From assembly GCA_016191875.1 (NCBI GenBank), contig JACPVG010000029.1, positions 186,001 through 250,000 of the forward strand: 64,000 bases of DNA. Direction: 5' to 3'. Of the stretch, positions 36,780 through 45,740 are shown piece after piece (the stretch's first letter is position 1; each line of letters begins with the position of its first letter). The notes below the pieces were generated by a model. It did no database searches, had not been told where the DNA came from, and saw only the letters and a list, made by a program, of their open reading frames with translations. This DNA comes from Chloroflexota bacterium (GTDB lineage: Bacteria > Chloroflexota > Anaerolineae > Anaerolineales > UBA11579). The position numbers and the translations under genes are program-made.

Positions 36780-37676
36780 GTGGTCAATCTCCTTGAGAAC
36801 CTGGCTTTCATTTTCGAGCGCCTGACGTGGGTGAGCGTCATCGACATCCTCTTGGTGGCGAGCATCTTCTTCGGCATCCTGGTATTCCTGCGCGATACGC
36901 AGGCGATGGTGCTGTTGCGCGGCGCGCTGCTGCTCATTATCCTGGTGAGTCTGTTAACTGCGTTCATCGATCTTCCGGCATTTGGTTGGCTGATCGCGAA
37001 CACACTCCCGGGGCTTGTTGTGGTCATACCGGTCATTTTTGCCCCTGAAATTCGCCGTGCGCTGGAACGCCTGGGCCGGGCAGGGAATTTCCTGCCGACC
37101 ACGCGCGTACGCGCTCAAACCAACGATGTGATCGAGGCGGTCGTGCGCTCGGCTGCGCGGCTTTCCAATCGCCGGCACGGGGCATTGATCGTCCTGCAGC
37201 GGTTTGACAGCCTTGAGGAGTACGCCAGCACCGGCGTGGCCCTGAACGCCGAGGTCACCTCGGAATTGCTGCTTCAGATTTTCTACCCGAACACGCCTCT
37301 GCACGACGGCGCTGTGGTCATTGGGGGCGACCGTGTATTGGCGGCGGCCTGTGTGATGCCGCTTTCGGCCAGCGGGGTGTTGGCTGTCTCTCCGGAAAGG
37401 AGCATGGGCCTGCGGCATCGGGCGGCGTTGGGATCTTCAGAAGTGAGCGACAGCGTTGCGGTGGTCGTTTCTGAAGAAACTGGTGCGATATCGGTGGCCA
37501 CCGGTGGGCGAATGATTCATCGCCTGGACAACGAGCGTTTGGAAGGCGTTCTGCGTGCGCTGTACCGGCCTCTGGAGCCGGGCCTCAGCCTGGAGCGGGC
37601 GCTCTATCGCTGGCTGCCGGGCCTGATGCCGGACCCTGAGGCTGGTGCACAACCGGCCGGGCAGGTGGAAGAATGA
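36780..37676 (+). CDS. cdaA: diadenylate cyclase (membrane CdaA type)
   Basis: 298 residues. Three transmembrane helices (about 20-37, 42-62 and 68-88) precede the DisA_N cyclase domain. That domain has DGA at 176-178 and RHR at 212-214, the catalytic pair for making c-di-AMP from ATP. The enzyme acts at the inner face of the membrane, usually controlling potassium and wall homeostasis. The GTG start is the only one that keeps all three helices; its ribosome site is weak. It overlaps the YbbR-domain gene by four bases. Confidence 0.95.
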   Translation: MVNLLENLAFIFERLTWVSVIDILLVASIFFGILVFLRDTQAMVLLRGALLLIILVSLLTAFIDLPAFGWLIANTLPGLVVVIPVIFAPEIRRALERLGRAGNFLPTTRVRAQTNDVIEAVVRSAARLSNRRHGALIVLQRFDSLEEYASTGVALNAEVTSELLLQIFYPNTPLHDGAVVIGGDRVLAAACVMPLSASGVLAVSPERSMGLRHRAALGSSEVSDSVAVVVSEETGAISVATGGRMIHRLDNERLEGVLRALYRPLEPGLSLERALYRWLPGLMPDPEAGAQPAGQVEE

Positions 37677-38989
37677 ACGATGCGCTGCGCCTGATCCTGC
37701 GTATCGTCTGGCGGAATCTCGGGACGTTTCTGCTGGCGCTGGCGCTTTCGGTGGCGGTCTGGGTCTCGGCGGTAGTGGCGGATGACCCCAATGTCGAGCG
37801 CCCCCTGCCGCGCTCCCTGACCCTGGAACTCCGTTCGCTCGGGCCCGGTTTGGTCGTGGTCGGTGAAATTCCGGATCAGGTATCGCTGCGGCTGCGCGCG
37901 CCTCAGTCGCTCTGGGATCGGCTGACCACCGAAGCTGGAATCCTGAAGGCCTACCTCGATCTCTCCAGCCTGCAGCCAGGAGAGCACGTTCTGCCGGTGC
38001 TGGTGGATATCGGCATCTCCCCGGTGCAGGTACTCCAAAGGTTGCCCACTGAGGTCGCTCTGACTGTGGAGCGACTTGTGTCATCGACGTTCCCGGTATC
38101 GCTGGAGGTCCAGGGAGAACCGGCGCTTGGTTACGTGCGTGAGCAGATCTCAATGGATAACGAGACGGTCAGCGTGTCCGGCCCCGAATCGCTGCTGACG
38201 CAGGTTGACCGGGTAGTAGGGGTGCTGGAAATCAGCGGAGTCCGGCAGGATGTGATGGCAGTGGTGACGCTACAGGCGCTGAATGGCGACAGCCAGGTGA
38301 TCAGCGGGGTGAGCATCGAACCTGAGGAGGTCTCCGTCGCACAGACCATCCGGCAGGCTGGCGGATATAGAGATTTGGCTGTCAAGGTGGAGACGCTGGG
38401 ACAGTTGTCCAGTGGCTACCGCGTTACCAACATTTCGGTATCGCCGCCGACTGTGACGGTCTTTTCCCAGGACCCGCAGCTCGTGGCGCAAATGCCGGGC
38501 TTCGTAAGCACCCAACCCCTGGACCTAACGGGCGCTGATGATGACATCGAAACCCGGCTGGGCGTGATTCTGCCGGACGGGGTCACGTTGGTGGGCGATG
38601 AACGCAGCGTCCTGGTACAGGTTGGCGTGGCGGCGATAGAAACCAGCATCCAATTCTCCGTGGAAGTAGAAGTGTTGGGGCTTGGGCAGGGATTGGCGGC
38701 CGAAATCTCCCCGCCCACCGTGGACCTTATCCTGTCGGGCCCGCTGCCGGTGCTCGATTCGCTCACGCCGGAGGACGTAAGGGTTTATGCCGACCTGACA
38801 GGTTTGGGCGAGGGGACGCACCTGGTTGAACTTGAAGGCGAGATTCTGCCCACTGGCGTGAGAATCGATTCGCTTACGCCCGCGAACGTAGAAGTGGTAA
38901 TCACTCAGGCCGGTTCTGATACATCCGGTTTGCCCCTGGCTGGCTTAAGCGGCGGGGCAAGTCGCGGCAACCTGATTTGGATCTGGTGA
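37673..38989 (+). CDS. cdaR: YbbR-domain regulator of the diadenylate cyclase
   Basis: 438 residues. One N-terminal transmembrane helix (about 13-35) is followed by about four YbbR repeats on the outer side, each with a VEVQGEPALGY- or VKVETLGQLSSGY-like strand pattern. CdaR proteins bind and tune CdaA. The four-base overlap with cdaA (ATGA) and the following der gene make a cdaA-cdaR-der operon. The Ser/Gly-rich C-terminus after about residue 410 is likely flexible. Confidence 0.9.
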   Translation: MNDALRLILRIVWRNLGTFLLALALSVAVWVSAVVADDPNVERPLPRSLTLELRSLGPGLVVVGEIPDQVSLRLRAPQSLWDRLTTEAGILKAYLDLSSLQPGEHVLPVLVDIGISPVQVLQRLPTEVALTVERLVSSTFPVSLEVQGEPALGYVREQISMDNETVSVSGPESLLTQVDRVVGVLEISGVRQDVMAVVTLQALNGDSQVISGVSIEPEEVSVAQTIRQAGGYRDLAVKVETLGQLSSGYRVTNISVSPPTVTVFSQDPQLVAQMPGFVSTQPLDLTGADDDIETRLGVILPDGVTLVGDERSVLVQVGVAAIETSIQFSVEVEVLGLGQGLAAEISPPTVDLILSGPLPVLDSLTPEDVRVYADLTGLGEGTHLVELEGEILPTGVRIDSLTPANVEVVITQAGSDTSGLPLAGLSGGASRGNLIWIW

Positions 38990-38992
38990 GCG

Positions 38993-40384
38993 ATGATGGC
39001 AAAGCCGATTGTAGCGCTGGTGGGACGTCCAAACGTTGGAAAGAGTTCATTGTTCAACCGACTGACGGGAGAGCGGCTGGCTGTGGTTGACGACACGGCC
39101 GGCACGACCCGCGACCGCCTGCATGCCGATGCGGAATGGATCGGGGCAGAGTTCGTTGTGGTGGATACCGGCGGCATTGATCCCATTCATGTGAAGGCAG
39201 GTTCTGGACGCCAGCCGCTCTCGATCGACTCTGCCGAATTCATCAAGGAAATTCGCTTCCAGGCGGAAGCCGCCATCCGCGAGGCTGACGCCATCATCTT
39301 CCTGGTGGATGTGGAGTCGGGAGTCACACCGGCCGACGAGGAAGTGGCCGGGATCCTGCGCCGGCATCAAAAAGACAAGGCGGGACAGCTGTGGCCGCCG
39401 GTGTTCGTGGCGGCCAACAAAGCAGATACGGGTGAGCGACGAAACCTGGCGCTGGAGTTCTATTCACTGGGGATGGGCGAGGTCTATCCGATTTCTGCAC
39501 TGCACGGTACTGGTACAGGCGACCTCCTCGATGCGCTTGTAGCGGCACTGCGGCCGACTCTTGAGGCGCCTGAAGAGGGCGAAGATGAATCGGTCAAGAT
39601 CGCTATCGTCGGCAAGCCCAACGCCGGGAAGTCCAGCCTGCTTAACAAGCTTGTTGGCCACGAACGTGCCATCGTGAGTGAGATCGCCGGCACGACCCGG
39701 GACGCTATCGATGAGCAGACAGTATTCGAGGGCATTCCCGTCACCCTGATCGATACGGCCGGAATCCGCCGGCGCGGCAAGGTCGACCCGGGCGTGGAGA
39801 AGTACAGTGTGATTCGATCCATGAAAGCCATCGAGCGCGCCGATGTCGTGCTGCTTGTGATCGATGCGACCACCAGCATCACCAATCAGGATCAGCACAT
39901 CGCCGGCTACATCCTCGAGGCCTGGAAGAGCGCGGTTGTAGTGGTCAACAAGTGGGATATTGTTGAGAAGGATACCTTCACGATGGAGGCCTATACTCAG
40001 AAACTTCGCCAGCAACTGAATTTCATGGATTATGTTCCAATCCTGTTCGTTTCCGCAAAGACCGGCCAACGATTGAATCAGGTACTTCCCACTGCCTTAC
40101 AAGTGCAGGAGGAACGACTGGTTCGTCTGCCAACCGCCGAGATCAACCGGGTCTTGCGGCAGGCCCAGGAGCGGCATTCTTCCCCTGGCAAGGGCGGGCG
40201 ACAACTGAAGATCTTCTACGGCACACAGGTGCGTTCAGAGCCGCCAACGTTCATGATCTTCGTCAACGACCCGAAACTTCTTCATTTCACCTATCGTCGG
40301 TTTCTTGAAAACCAGCTTCGGGAAGCCTATGGCTTTCTGGGCACGCCGATCAGGTTTGTCTTCAAGAAACGCGGAGAGAGCTAG
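38993..40384 (+). CDS. der: ribosome-assembly GTPase Der
   Basis: 463 residues with two tandem GTPase domains and a KH-like C-terminus. G1 motifs are GRPNVGKSS (residues 11-19) and GKPNAGKSS (about 206-214). G3 motifs are DTGG and DTAG, and G4 motifs are NKAD and NKWD. It is required for 50S subunit maturation. It starts three bases after cdaR, so it is in the same transcript. No terminator is obvious after its stop. Confidence 0.97.
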   Translation: MMAKPIVALVGRPNVGKSSLFNRLTGERLAVVDDTAGTTRDRLHADAEWIGAEFVVVDTGGIDPIHVKAGSGRQPLSIDSAEFIKEIRFQAEAAIREADAIIFLVDVESGVTPADEEVAGILRRHQKDKAGQLWPPVFVAANKADTGERRNLALEFYSLGMGEVYPISALHGTGTGDLLDALVAALRPTLEAPEEGEDESVKIAIVGKPNAGKSSLLNKLVGHERAIVSEIAGTTRDAIDEQTVFEGIPVTLIDTAGIRRRGKVDPGVEKYSVIRSMKAIERADVVLLVIDATTSITNQDQHIAGYILEAWKSAVVVVNKWDIVEKDTFTMEAYTQKLRQQLNFMDYVPILFVSAKTGQRLNQVLPTALQVQEERLVRLPTAEINRVLRQAQERHSSPGKGGRQLKIFYGTQVRSEPPTFMIFVNDPKLLHFTYRRFLENQLREAYGFLGTPIRFVFKKRGES

Positions 40385-40434
40385 TAGTTGGCCGTAAGAG
40401 TCTTGAATTCCGTCGGAGAGGAGCAATCGCCACT

Positions 40435-40527
40435 ATGAAAGTAGCCAGTAAGCATCTTACGAGGAGAGTCGCGCTGAAGGGTCGGAGCCGCCTGCAAAAA
40501 ACTTTCGGTGGGCTACTTAGGGCATAG
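40435..40527 (+). CDS. candidate 30-codon basic peptide
   Basis: An ATG at 40435 opens a frame of 30 codons ending at TAG 40525-40527. GGAGAGGAG lies 11 bases upstream, a long spacing. The peptide has about nine Lys/Arg residues and an LLRA end. Its stop is three bases before the next gene's ATG, which itself lacks a good ribosome site. It could be a leader for translational coupling or simply chance. Confidence 0.3.
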   Translation: MKVASKHLTRRVALKGRSRLQKTFGGLLRA

Positions 40528-40530
40528 GGC

Positions 40531-40878
40531 ATGACTGATCGTCAACGCGCGCTTGTTATCGCATTGCTGGTGGCGGGGACCGCGCTCGCCTTTGTTTTGA
40601 GGGGCGGGAATACCATTGCTATCCTCAACCGCACGTCCCGGGACATCTGTGAGGTGAATTTTTCCTACCGTCCGGATGAAGACGGCTGGGGTCGGAATCG
40701 ACTGGGGGGAAGAATTCCACCAGGGCAATCACGGGATGTGCAATTGCCACTGTACTTCGGTTGGCTTGAACCGACCCGCGCCAGTGGCTTCATGGGGCGG
40801 GTGGCCGATTGTGACGGCGAGGAAATCGAAGTCGTGTTTGGAATCTCCGAGAAACTCCATATTTGGGAAGTGCGTTGA
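40531..40878 (+). CDS. small membrane-anchored protein of unknown function
   Basis: 115 residues. An N-terminal transmembrane helix (about 8-23, LVIALLVAGTALAFVL) is followed by a beta-rich outer domain. It contains ILNRTSRDICEVNFSYRPDEDGWG, a pattern of Cys plus Asn/Tyr/Pro that I have only a general memory of from Chloroflexota surface proteins. It stands between der and the microcompartment promoter. No function can be assigned. Confidence 0.6.
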   Translation: MTDRQRALVIALLVAGTALAFVLRGGNTIAILNRTSRDICEVNFSYRPDEDGWGRNRLGGRIPPGQSRDVQLPLYFGWLEPTRASGFMGRVADCDGEEIEVVFGISEKLHIWEVR

Positions 40879-40894
40879 GCCTGTCAAACGCCAC

Positions 40895-40923
40895 TTGACA
40901 TACGCCACAATCCTGTGTATATT
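40895..40923 (+). promoter_or_regulatory. sigma70 promoter of the microcompartment operon
   Basis: TTGACA at 40895-40900 and TATATT at 40918-40923 with a 17-base spacer, just upstream of the GntR gene that heads the operon. Confidence 0.85.
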
Positions 40924-40932
40924 AGAATGTGT

Positions 40933-40951
40933 TGGTATATCATGGTATATC
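40933..40951 (+). promoter_or_regulatory. candidate GntR operator (direct repeat)
   Basis: TGGTATATC occurs twice (40933-40941 and 40943-40951), one helical turn apart, between the -10 box and the regulator start. A repressor bound there would block its own operon. The half TGGTATATCA is also nearly palindromic, as for many GntR sites. Confidence 0.5.
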
Positions 40952-40963
40952 TAGGGTGTATTG

Positions 40964-41740
40964 ATGACTGTTGACACCACGCGTCCGCTCTACCAGATCG
41001 TGGCCGACCAAATCCTGCATCGGATTCAGTCCGGTGATTGGGAGGTGAACAGGCGGCTGCCGTCTGAGGCGGAATTGTGCGCCATGTTCGAGGTGGGACG
41101 GAACACTCTGCGGCATGCGTTGAGCGAACTCGTTGACTCGGGAATCCTGAAAACGGTACATGGGGTGGGGACATTCGTCATGGATGGGCGCACCGCCAAG
41201 ACAGCCCAATACCTGTACGGATTCAGCCAGGAAATGCAACTGGCGGGCAAAGCGGTGGTCAGCCGGGTGCTTGAAAGCCAGTTGCTCGAAGCCGATGCTT
41301 CGCTGGCCCGCCGGCTGGAAATCCAATTGGGCGCGCCGGTAATGTTTCTGCACCGCCTGCGAGTCGTCGATGGCGAGCCAACCGCACTTGAACGGGCGTA
41401 TCTGCCGGAGGCGCATTTTCCGGGTTTGCTGGATCTGGATTTTTCATCCCATTCGCTGTACCACATCCTGGCCGAACGCTACGGCTCACGCCCGGAGCGC
41501 GCCGAGCAGGAGATCGAAGCCGCCCTGGCGACGGATAGGGTGGCAGAGATGCTCCAACTCACGCCGCCGGCGGTGGTGTTGGTCGTTCATCGCGTGACGC
41601 GCCGGGCGGATGGGGCGGTGATAGAATTTGTGGAATCCGAACTGCGGGCTGACCGCTTCCGCTTCTTTGCTGAATTGAAACTCAGGGCCGGGTTGGATCC
41701 GGTCGTCTTCCAACGGCTGCCGGTGAGCGCGGCCCGCTGA
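40964..41740 (+). CDS. GntR/HutC-family transcriptional regulator of the BMC operon
   Basis: 258 residues. The winged helix at residues 5-72 has the GntR signature RLPSEAELCAMFEVGRNTLRHAL. The UTRA ligand-binding domain (about 90-250) ends in VEFVESELRADRFRF. HutC-type regulators usually sense sugar phosphates or similar pathway ligands; deoxyribose-5-phosphate would fit here but is inference. It is the first gene after the promoter and operator, so it is probably autoregulated. AGGG lies seven bases before the ATG. Confidence 0.9.
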   Translation: MTVDTTRPLYQIVADQILHRIQSGDWEVNRRLPSEAELCAMFEVGRNTLRHALSELVDSGILKTVHGVGTFVMDGRTAKTAQYLYGFSQEMQLAGKAVVSRVLESQLLEADASLARRLEIQLGAPVMFLHRLRVVDGEPTALERAYLPEAHFPGLLDLDFSSHSLYHILAERYGSRPERAEQEIEAALATDRVAEMLQLTPPAVVLVVHRVTRRADGAVIEFVESELRADRFRFFAELKLRAGLDPVVFQRLPVSAAR

Positions 41741-41750
41741 AAGGAATGTT

Positions 41751-42317
41751 GTGCGCATCCCCTCTGATGCAGAATTGCAGGTCATCGTCAAGGAGGTCCT
41801 GGCGCGAACCGCGAGAGGCGAACCAAGACCTTCTCAGCCCGGGCAGCCGCAAGCAGACCCCGGCCGGGTGGTGGCCCTCGGGGCTGACCATGGTGGATAT
41901 CCGATGAAACAGTCGCTGAAGGAAATGTTGGAAGGCAAGGGGTTTGCAGTCATTGACTGCGGCACAAACAGCGTCGAGGCAGTGGACTATCCAGATTATG
42001 CCCTGGCGGTGGCACGCGAGGTTGCGGCTGGCAGGGCTTGGCGCGGCATCATGGTGGACGGCGCCGGAATTGGCTCCTGCATGGCGGCCAACAAAGTCCC
42101 GGGCGTGCGCGCCGCCATGTGCTACGACCACGCCACGGCGCTGAACGCGCGCGAACATAACGACGCCAATGTGCTGACGCTGGGCGCGGGGATGATCGGT
42201 ATGGCCCTGGCCCAGCAGATCTCTGAGACATTCCTGGCGACTGAATTCGGCGGCGGGCGGCATGCCCGCCGGGTGGACAAGATTATGGCGATAGAGAACG
42301 AGCAGGCGGCGAGATGA
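41751..42317 (+). CDS. rpiB: RpiB/LacAB-like sugar-phosphate isomerase with N-terminal BMC targeting helix
   Basis: 188 residues. Residues 1-20 ([16 protein letters not shown]) form an amphipathic helix, then a Pro-rich linker to about 38, the typical form of a cargo encapsulation peptide. The isomerase core has [36 protein letters not shown] and [11 protein letters not shown]. The catalytic Cys of E. coli-type RpiB (ICGTG) is replaced by Asp (VDGAG), with a Cys five residues later ([10 protein letters not shown]). The GTG start has AAGGA upstream. It overlaps deoC by four bases. Confidence 0.88.
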   Translation: MRIPSDAELQVIVKEVLARTARGEPRPSQPGQPQADPGRVVALGADHGGYPMKQSLKEMLEGKGFAVIDCGTNSVEAVDYPDYALAVAREVAAGRAWRGIMVDGAGIGSCMAANKVPGVRAAMCYDHATALNAREHNDANVLTLGAGMIGMALAQQISETFLATEFGGGRHARRVDKIMAIENEQAAR

Positions 42318-43243
42318 CTATGGAAACAAAAACTGTGGATGTCGAGAAACTGGTCGAAATTGTGACCCGCGAAGTACTTTTGGCCCTGGCCGAGCGCGAA
42401 CAGACGCACGTTCATGGCGACCATTGCATGGAGGAGTGCGCCGAAGGCATCTGTGTGCGGACATGCTTCGACCGGGTTGGACGCGTGGTAAGCGCAGGGG
42501 CCTCGCGCCTGACTTCGTCACTAGGCGGCATCCCGGATGACCCCGGTATCGCACCCATGATCGATCACACCCTGCTCAAGCCGGACGCCACGGCCGACCA
42601 GATCGCCCAATTATGCTTCGAGGCCCGTAAATATGGATTTGCTTCGGTGTGCGTGAACCCCGCGTTCGTCAAGTTGTGCGCCGACCTGCTGAAAGGCACG
42701 CCGGTCAAAGTATGTACGGTCATCGGCTTCCCATTGGGGGCGTCCGCCACGGACGTGAAGGTCTTTGAGACGGAGACCGCATTGCGGGATGGCGCAACGG
42801 AAATCGATATGGTCATCAATATCGGCGCGCTGAAAGCACGCGACCACGACCCGGTGGCGCGAGATATCAATGGCGTCGTGCGGGCAGCGCATGCGGCCGG
42901 CGCGCTGGTGAAAGTCATCATCGAGACTTCTCTGCTCACCAATGAAGAGAAGGTCGCCGCCTGCCTGCTGGCCAAAGAGGCTGGCGCGGATTATGTAAAG
43001 ACGAGCACCGGCTTTGCCGGAGGCGGCGCGACGGTGGAGGACGTGGCTCTGATGCGGCGGGTGGTTGGCCCGAAGATGGGCGTGAAGGCCAGCGGCGGCG
43101 TGAAGGATTACGATGATGCCCAAAGCCTAATCGCTGCCGGCGCGACCCGCATTGGCGCCAGCGCCGGTATCAAGATCGCCCAGGGCGAGAAAGATGCCCT
43201 TGCCGAAGTGAAGAACCCCGCCCCCGTAGCAGAAGCGTATTGA
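42314..43243 (+). CDS. deoC: deoxyribose-phosphate aldolase with N-terminal targeting helix and Cys/His segment
   Basis: 309 residues, about 70 more than usual. It splits 2-deoxyribose-5-phosphate into acetaldehyde and glyceraldehyde-3-phosphate. The Schiff-base lysine is K229 (YVKTSTGF), with K258 and D165 as helpers. The extra N-terminus has an amphipathic helix (about 9-26, [15 protein letters not shown]) like cargo targeting peptides. A Cys/His cluster follows: H32, H34, H37, C38, C42, C47, C51. The toxic acetaldehyde product explains encapsulation. Confidence 0.95.
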   Translation: MTMETKTVDVEKLVEIVTREVLLALAEREQTHVHGDHCMEECAEGICVRTCFDRVGRVVSAGASRLTSSLGGIPDDPGIAPMIDHTLLKPDATADQIAQLCFEARKYGFASVCVNPAFVKLCADLLKGTPVKVCTVIGFPLGASATDVKVFETETALRDGATEIDMVINIGALKARDHDPVARDINGVVRAAHAAGALVKVIIETSLLTNEEKVAACLLAKEAGADYVKTSTGFAGGGATVEDVALMRRVVGPKMGVKASGGVKDYDDAQSLIAAGATRIGASAGIKIAQGEKDALAEVKNPAPVAEAY

Positions 43244-43258
43244 GCGGAAGCGACCAAT

Positions 43259-43552
43259 ATGCAGATCGCCAGAGTCGTCGGCACAACCATCTCCACCGTG
43301 AAAGATCCGCGTGTGCGCGGCCGGAAGCTATTACTCTGCCAGCCCACGGATGTAACCGGGAAAGAGGTATTGGGCAGGAGTTTCGCCGCCGTGGACGTGG
43401 TGGATGCCGGGACGGGCGACCTGGTGCTGGTATGCCACGGCTCCGCCGCCCGCCAGACGCCCCAGACCAAAGACGCGCCCGTGGATTCGGTGGTGATGGC
43501 AGTGTTGGATTCGATGGAACTGGACGGCGCGACCGTCTTTCGGAAAGAATAG
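43259..43552 (+). CDS. BMC-P pentameric shell protein (EutN/CcmL family), copy 1
   Basis: 97 residues. The EutN/CcmL fold starts with MQIARVVGTTISTVKDPRVRGRKLLL and continues with DAGTGDLVLVCHGSAARQT and a C-terminal VDSVVMAVLDS strand. Pentamers of this family cap the vertices of the icosahedral shell. It starts 15 bases after deoC and is followed three bases later by a second, similar copy. Confidence 0.92.
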   Translation: MQIARVVGTTISTVKDPRVRGRKLLLCQPTDVTGKEVLGRSFAAVDVVDAGTGDLVLVCHGSAARQTPQTKDAPVDSVVMAVLDSMELDGATVFRKE

Positions 43553-43555
43553 GTC

Positions 43556-43846
43556 ATGCAGATCGCCAAAGTCATCGGCACAACGGTTGCCACCATCAAG
43601 GACGTAAAACTGACCGGGCGCAAACTTCTCATCCTCCGTCCGACGGATGAAGCCGGGGCGCTGCACGGCAAGGCTTACGTGGCGGTGGATACGCTGGACG
43701 CCGGCATCGGTGACCTGGTGCTTACGGCGCACGGTTCCAGCGGGCGGATGACGGATATTACCGCCGGAAGCCCGGTCGACGCGGTCATCATGGCGGTCAT
43801 CGACCATCTGGAAGTGGGCGGCAAAGTAACCTACCGGAAGGAGTGA
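43556..43846 (+). CDS. BMC-P pentameric shell protein, copy 2
   Basis: 96 residues, clearly homologous to copy 1 (MQIAKVIGTTVATIKDVKLTGRKLL, then DAGIGDLVLTAHGSSGR). The pair probably arose by tandem duplication and then diverged. The sequences differ most in the pore-facing loop after DAG. It would form another vertex type or mixed pentamers with copy 1. Confidence 0.92.
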   Translation: MQIAKVIGTTVATIKDVKLTGRKLLILRPTDEAGALHGKAYVAVDTLDAGIGDLVLTAHGSSGRMTDITAGSPVDAVIMAVIDHLEVGGKVTYRKE

Positions 43847-43849
43847 GCC

Positions 43850-45325
43850 ATGACCGAACTTGATAAGGATCTGCGCTCGATTCAGCAAGCCCGCCAGATG
43901 GTGGAAAAGGCCCGCGCGGCGCAACTGGTGTGGGCCAAAGCCACCCAGCAGCAGATCGATAAGGTCTGCGAAGCGATGGCGCAAGCGGCCTTTGGGGCGG
44001 CCGAGCGACTGGGGAGAATGGCCGCTGAAGAGACTGGCTATGGCGTCCCGGAGCACAAGAAGCTCAAGAACGAATTCGGCTCCATGAACATCTGGCGCAG
44101 CATCAAGGACACAAAAACCGTGGGCGTGGTGCGCCACGACCCCGCCAACAGGATCTACGAGATCGCCTGGCCGATGGGCGTTGTGGCGGCGCTTACTCCC
44201 AGCACCAACCCTACCAGCACGGTGATGAACAAGACTCTGATCTCGGTCAAGGCCGGCAACGCGGTTATCGTTGCGCCACATCCTTCGGCGGTGAACTGCT
44301 GCGGCGAGACCTCGAAGGTCATGGCGGCCGCTGCCGTCCAAGCGGGCGCGCCGGAAGGGCTGGTGCAATGCATGTCCGAGGTCAGTCTGCCCGGCACCCA
44401 GGAACTGATGCGCCACCGCTACACTGCCGTCATCCTGGCGACGGGCGGCTCCGACATGGTGAAAGCCGCCCACTCCGTCGGCAAGCCGGCCTATGGCGTG
44501 GGGCCGGGCAACGTACCGGCGTACGTCGACCGCAGCGCAGACCTGGAGCGGGCCGCGCGCTATGTCGTTGCCAGCAAGGCGTTTGACTACTCCGTCATCT
44601 GTGCTACCGAGCAGGCGATTGTGGCCGATAAGCCCATCGCCCGGAGGCTCAAGGAATTGGTTGTGGCTGAGGGCGCGTATTTCGTTACCCCAGGGGAAGC
44701 CGATTTGCTGCGCAAGGCATTGTTCTTTGAGAATGGGGCCATCAACCCGCAATCGGTCGGCAAGTCGCCGCAGTATCTGGCGGCCATGGCAGGTTTCAAG
44801 GCGCCGGATGCCGCCCGCATCCTGGTTGTGGAACTTGACCGGGTGGGGCGCGAAGAGCCGCTCTCGCGCGAGAAGCTGACCACGGTATTGGGCTGGTACG
44901 AAGCAGACGGCTGGGAGGCGGGCTGCGATATCTGCCTGGCTCTGATCCATTTTGGCGGACGCGGCCACAGCCTGGTCATCCACGCCGAAGACCAGGACGT
45001 GATTATGCGCTTCGGGCTGGAAAAGCCCGTCTTCCGCATTGGGGTCAACACGATGGGCACGCTGGGCATGATCGGCCTGACGACGGGGGTGGCGCCCTCG
45101 CTCACGCTGGGATCGGGCGGGGTAGGCGGTTCGATCACGGGCGACAACATCACCGTTCAGCACCTGTTCAATATCAAACGGATGGCCTATGAGACCACGC
45201 CGCCGCCAGATGCGGCGCTGCGGCCGGGATTGGTGCCTGCAGGCAACCTCCACGGCCCCAGCCCGGCAGAACTTGAGGACATGGTACGCCAGATCGTCAG
45301 TGAAACTCTCGCGGGCCGCCCGTGA
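43850..45325 (+). CDS. CoA-acylating aldehyde dehydrogenase with C-terminal targeting helix
   Basis: 491 residues of the PduP/EutE type. The catalytic Cys is C251 (YSVICATEQA), and the nucleotide site includes TPSTNPTST and GVGPGNVPAYV. It should turn acetaldehyde from DeoC into acetyl-CoA with NAD+. The last 21 residues (about 471-488, PAELEDMVRQIVSETLAG), after a Pro/Gly linker, form an amphipathic helix like the N-terminal helices of RpiB and DeoC here. It starts three bases after the second pentamer gene. Confidence 0.95.
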   Translation: MTELDKDLRSIQQARQMVEKARAAQLVWAKATQQQIDKVCEAMAQAAFGAAERLGRMAAEETGYGVPEHKKLKNEFGSMNIWRSIKDTKTVGVVRHDPANRIYEIAWPMGVVAALTPSTNPTSTVMNKTLISVKAGNAVIVAPHPSAVNCCGETSKVMAAAAVQAGAPEGLVQCMSEVSLPGTQELMRHRYTAVILATGGSDMVKAAHSVGKPAYGVGPGNVPAYVDRSADLERAARYVVASKAFDYSVICATEQAIVADKPIARRLKELVVAEGAYFVTPGEADLLRKALFFENGAINPQSVGKSPQYLAAMAGFKAPDAARILVVELDRVGREEPLSREKLTTVLGWYEADGWEAGCDICLALIHFGGRGHSLVIHAEDQDVIMRFGLEKPVFRIGVNTMGTLGMIGLTTGVAPSLTLGSGGVGGSITGDNITVQHLFNIKRMAYETTPPPDAALRPGLVPAGNLHGPSPAELEDMVRQIVSETLAGRP

Positions 45326-45410
45326 GGATCAGAAGAGCAGTGTGTCGGCGGCCGCATTCCGGCCGTTAGATCGATGCTGAACACAAAACCCGATTCAAAG
45401 GAGCAAAAGC

Positions 45411-45737
45411 ATGGCACAGGATCCAAATTTCATCGCTCTGGGGATGGTTGAAACCCGGGGCCTGATCGGGGCCGTTGAGGCGGCTGACGCAATGGTTAAA
45501 GCCGCCAACGTTGTCTTGATCGGTTCAGAGTATGTGGGCGGAGGCTTCGTCACTGTGATGGTGCGTGGCGACGTCGGCGCCGTCAAGGCTGCCACAGATG
45601 CCGGGGCCGCGGCCGCCAAGCGCATTGGCGAGCTGGTATCGGTGCACGTCATCCCGCGCCCGCACGAGAATGTGGAAATGATCCTGCCGCAGAGCGCCAA
45701 GGGCGGCTTCGGCGGACGTTCCGGCGAGAAGAAATAA
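45411..45737 (+). CDS. BMC-H hexameric shell protein
   Basis: 108 residues with the Pfam BMC fold: [26 protein letters not shown] at the start, [28 protein letters not shown] in the middle and the usual [14 protein letters not shown] end. It is the only single-domain hexamer in the locus and should tile the shell facets. AGGAG lies seven bases before the ATG. The 85-base gap before it is the largest inside the operon. Confidence 0.97.
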   Translation: MAQDPNFIALGMVETRGLIGAVEAADAMVKAANVVLIGSEYVGGGFVTVMVRGDVGAVKAATDAGAAAAKRIGELVSVHVIPRPHENVEMILPQSAKGGFGGRSGEKK

Positions 45738-45740
45738 TCC

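Noticed and set aside
43331-45253. A 640-codon open frame on the minus strand.
   Set aside because: It runs antisense through the pentamer and aldehyde dehydrogenase genes, whose protein families are certain. It is a by-product of GC-rich codon usage.
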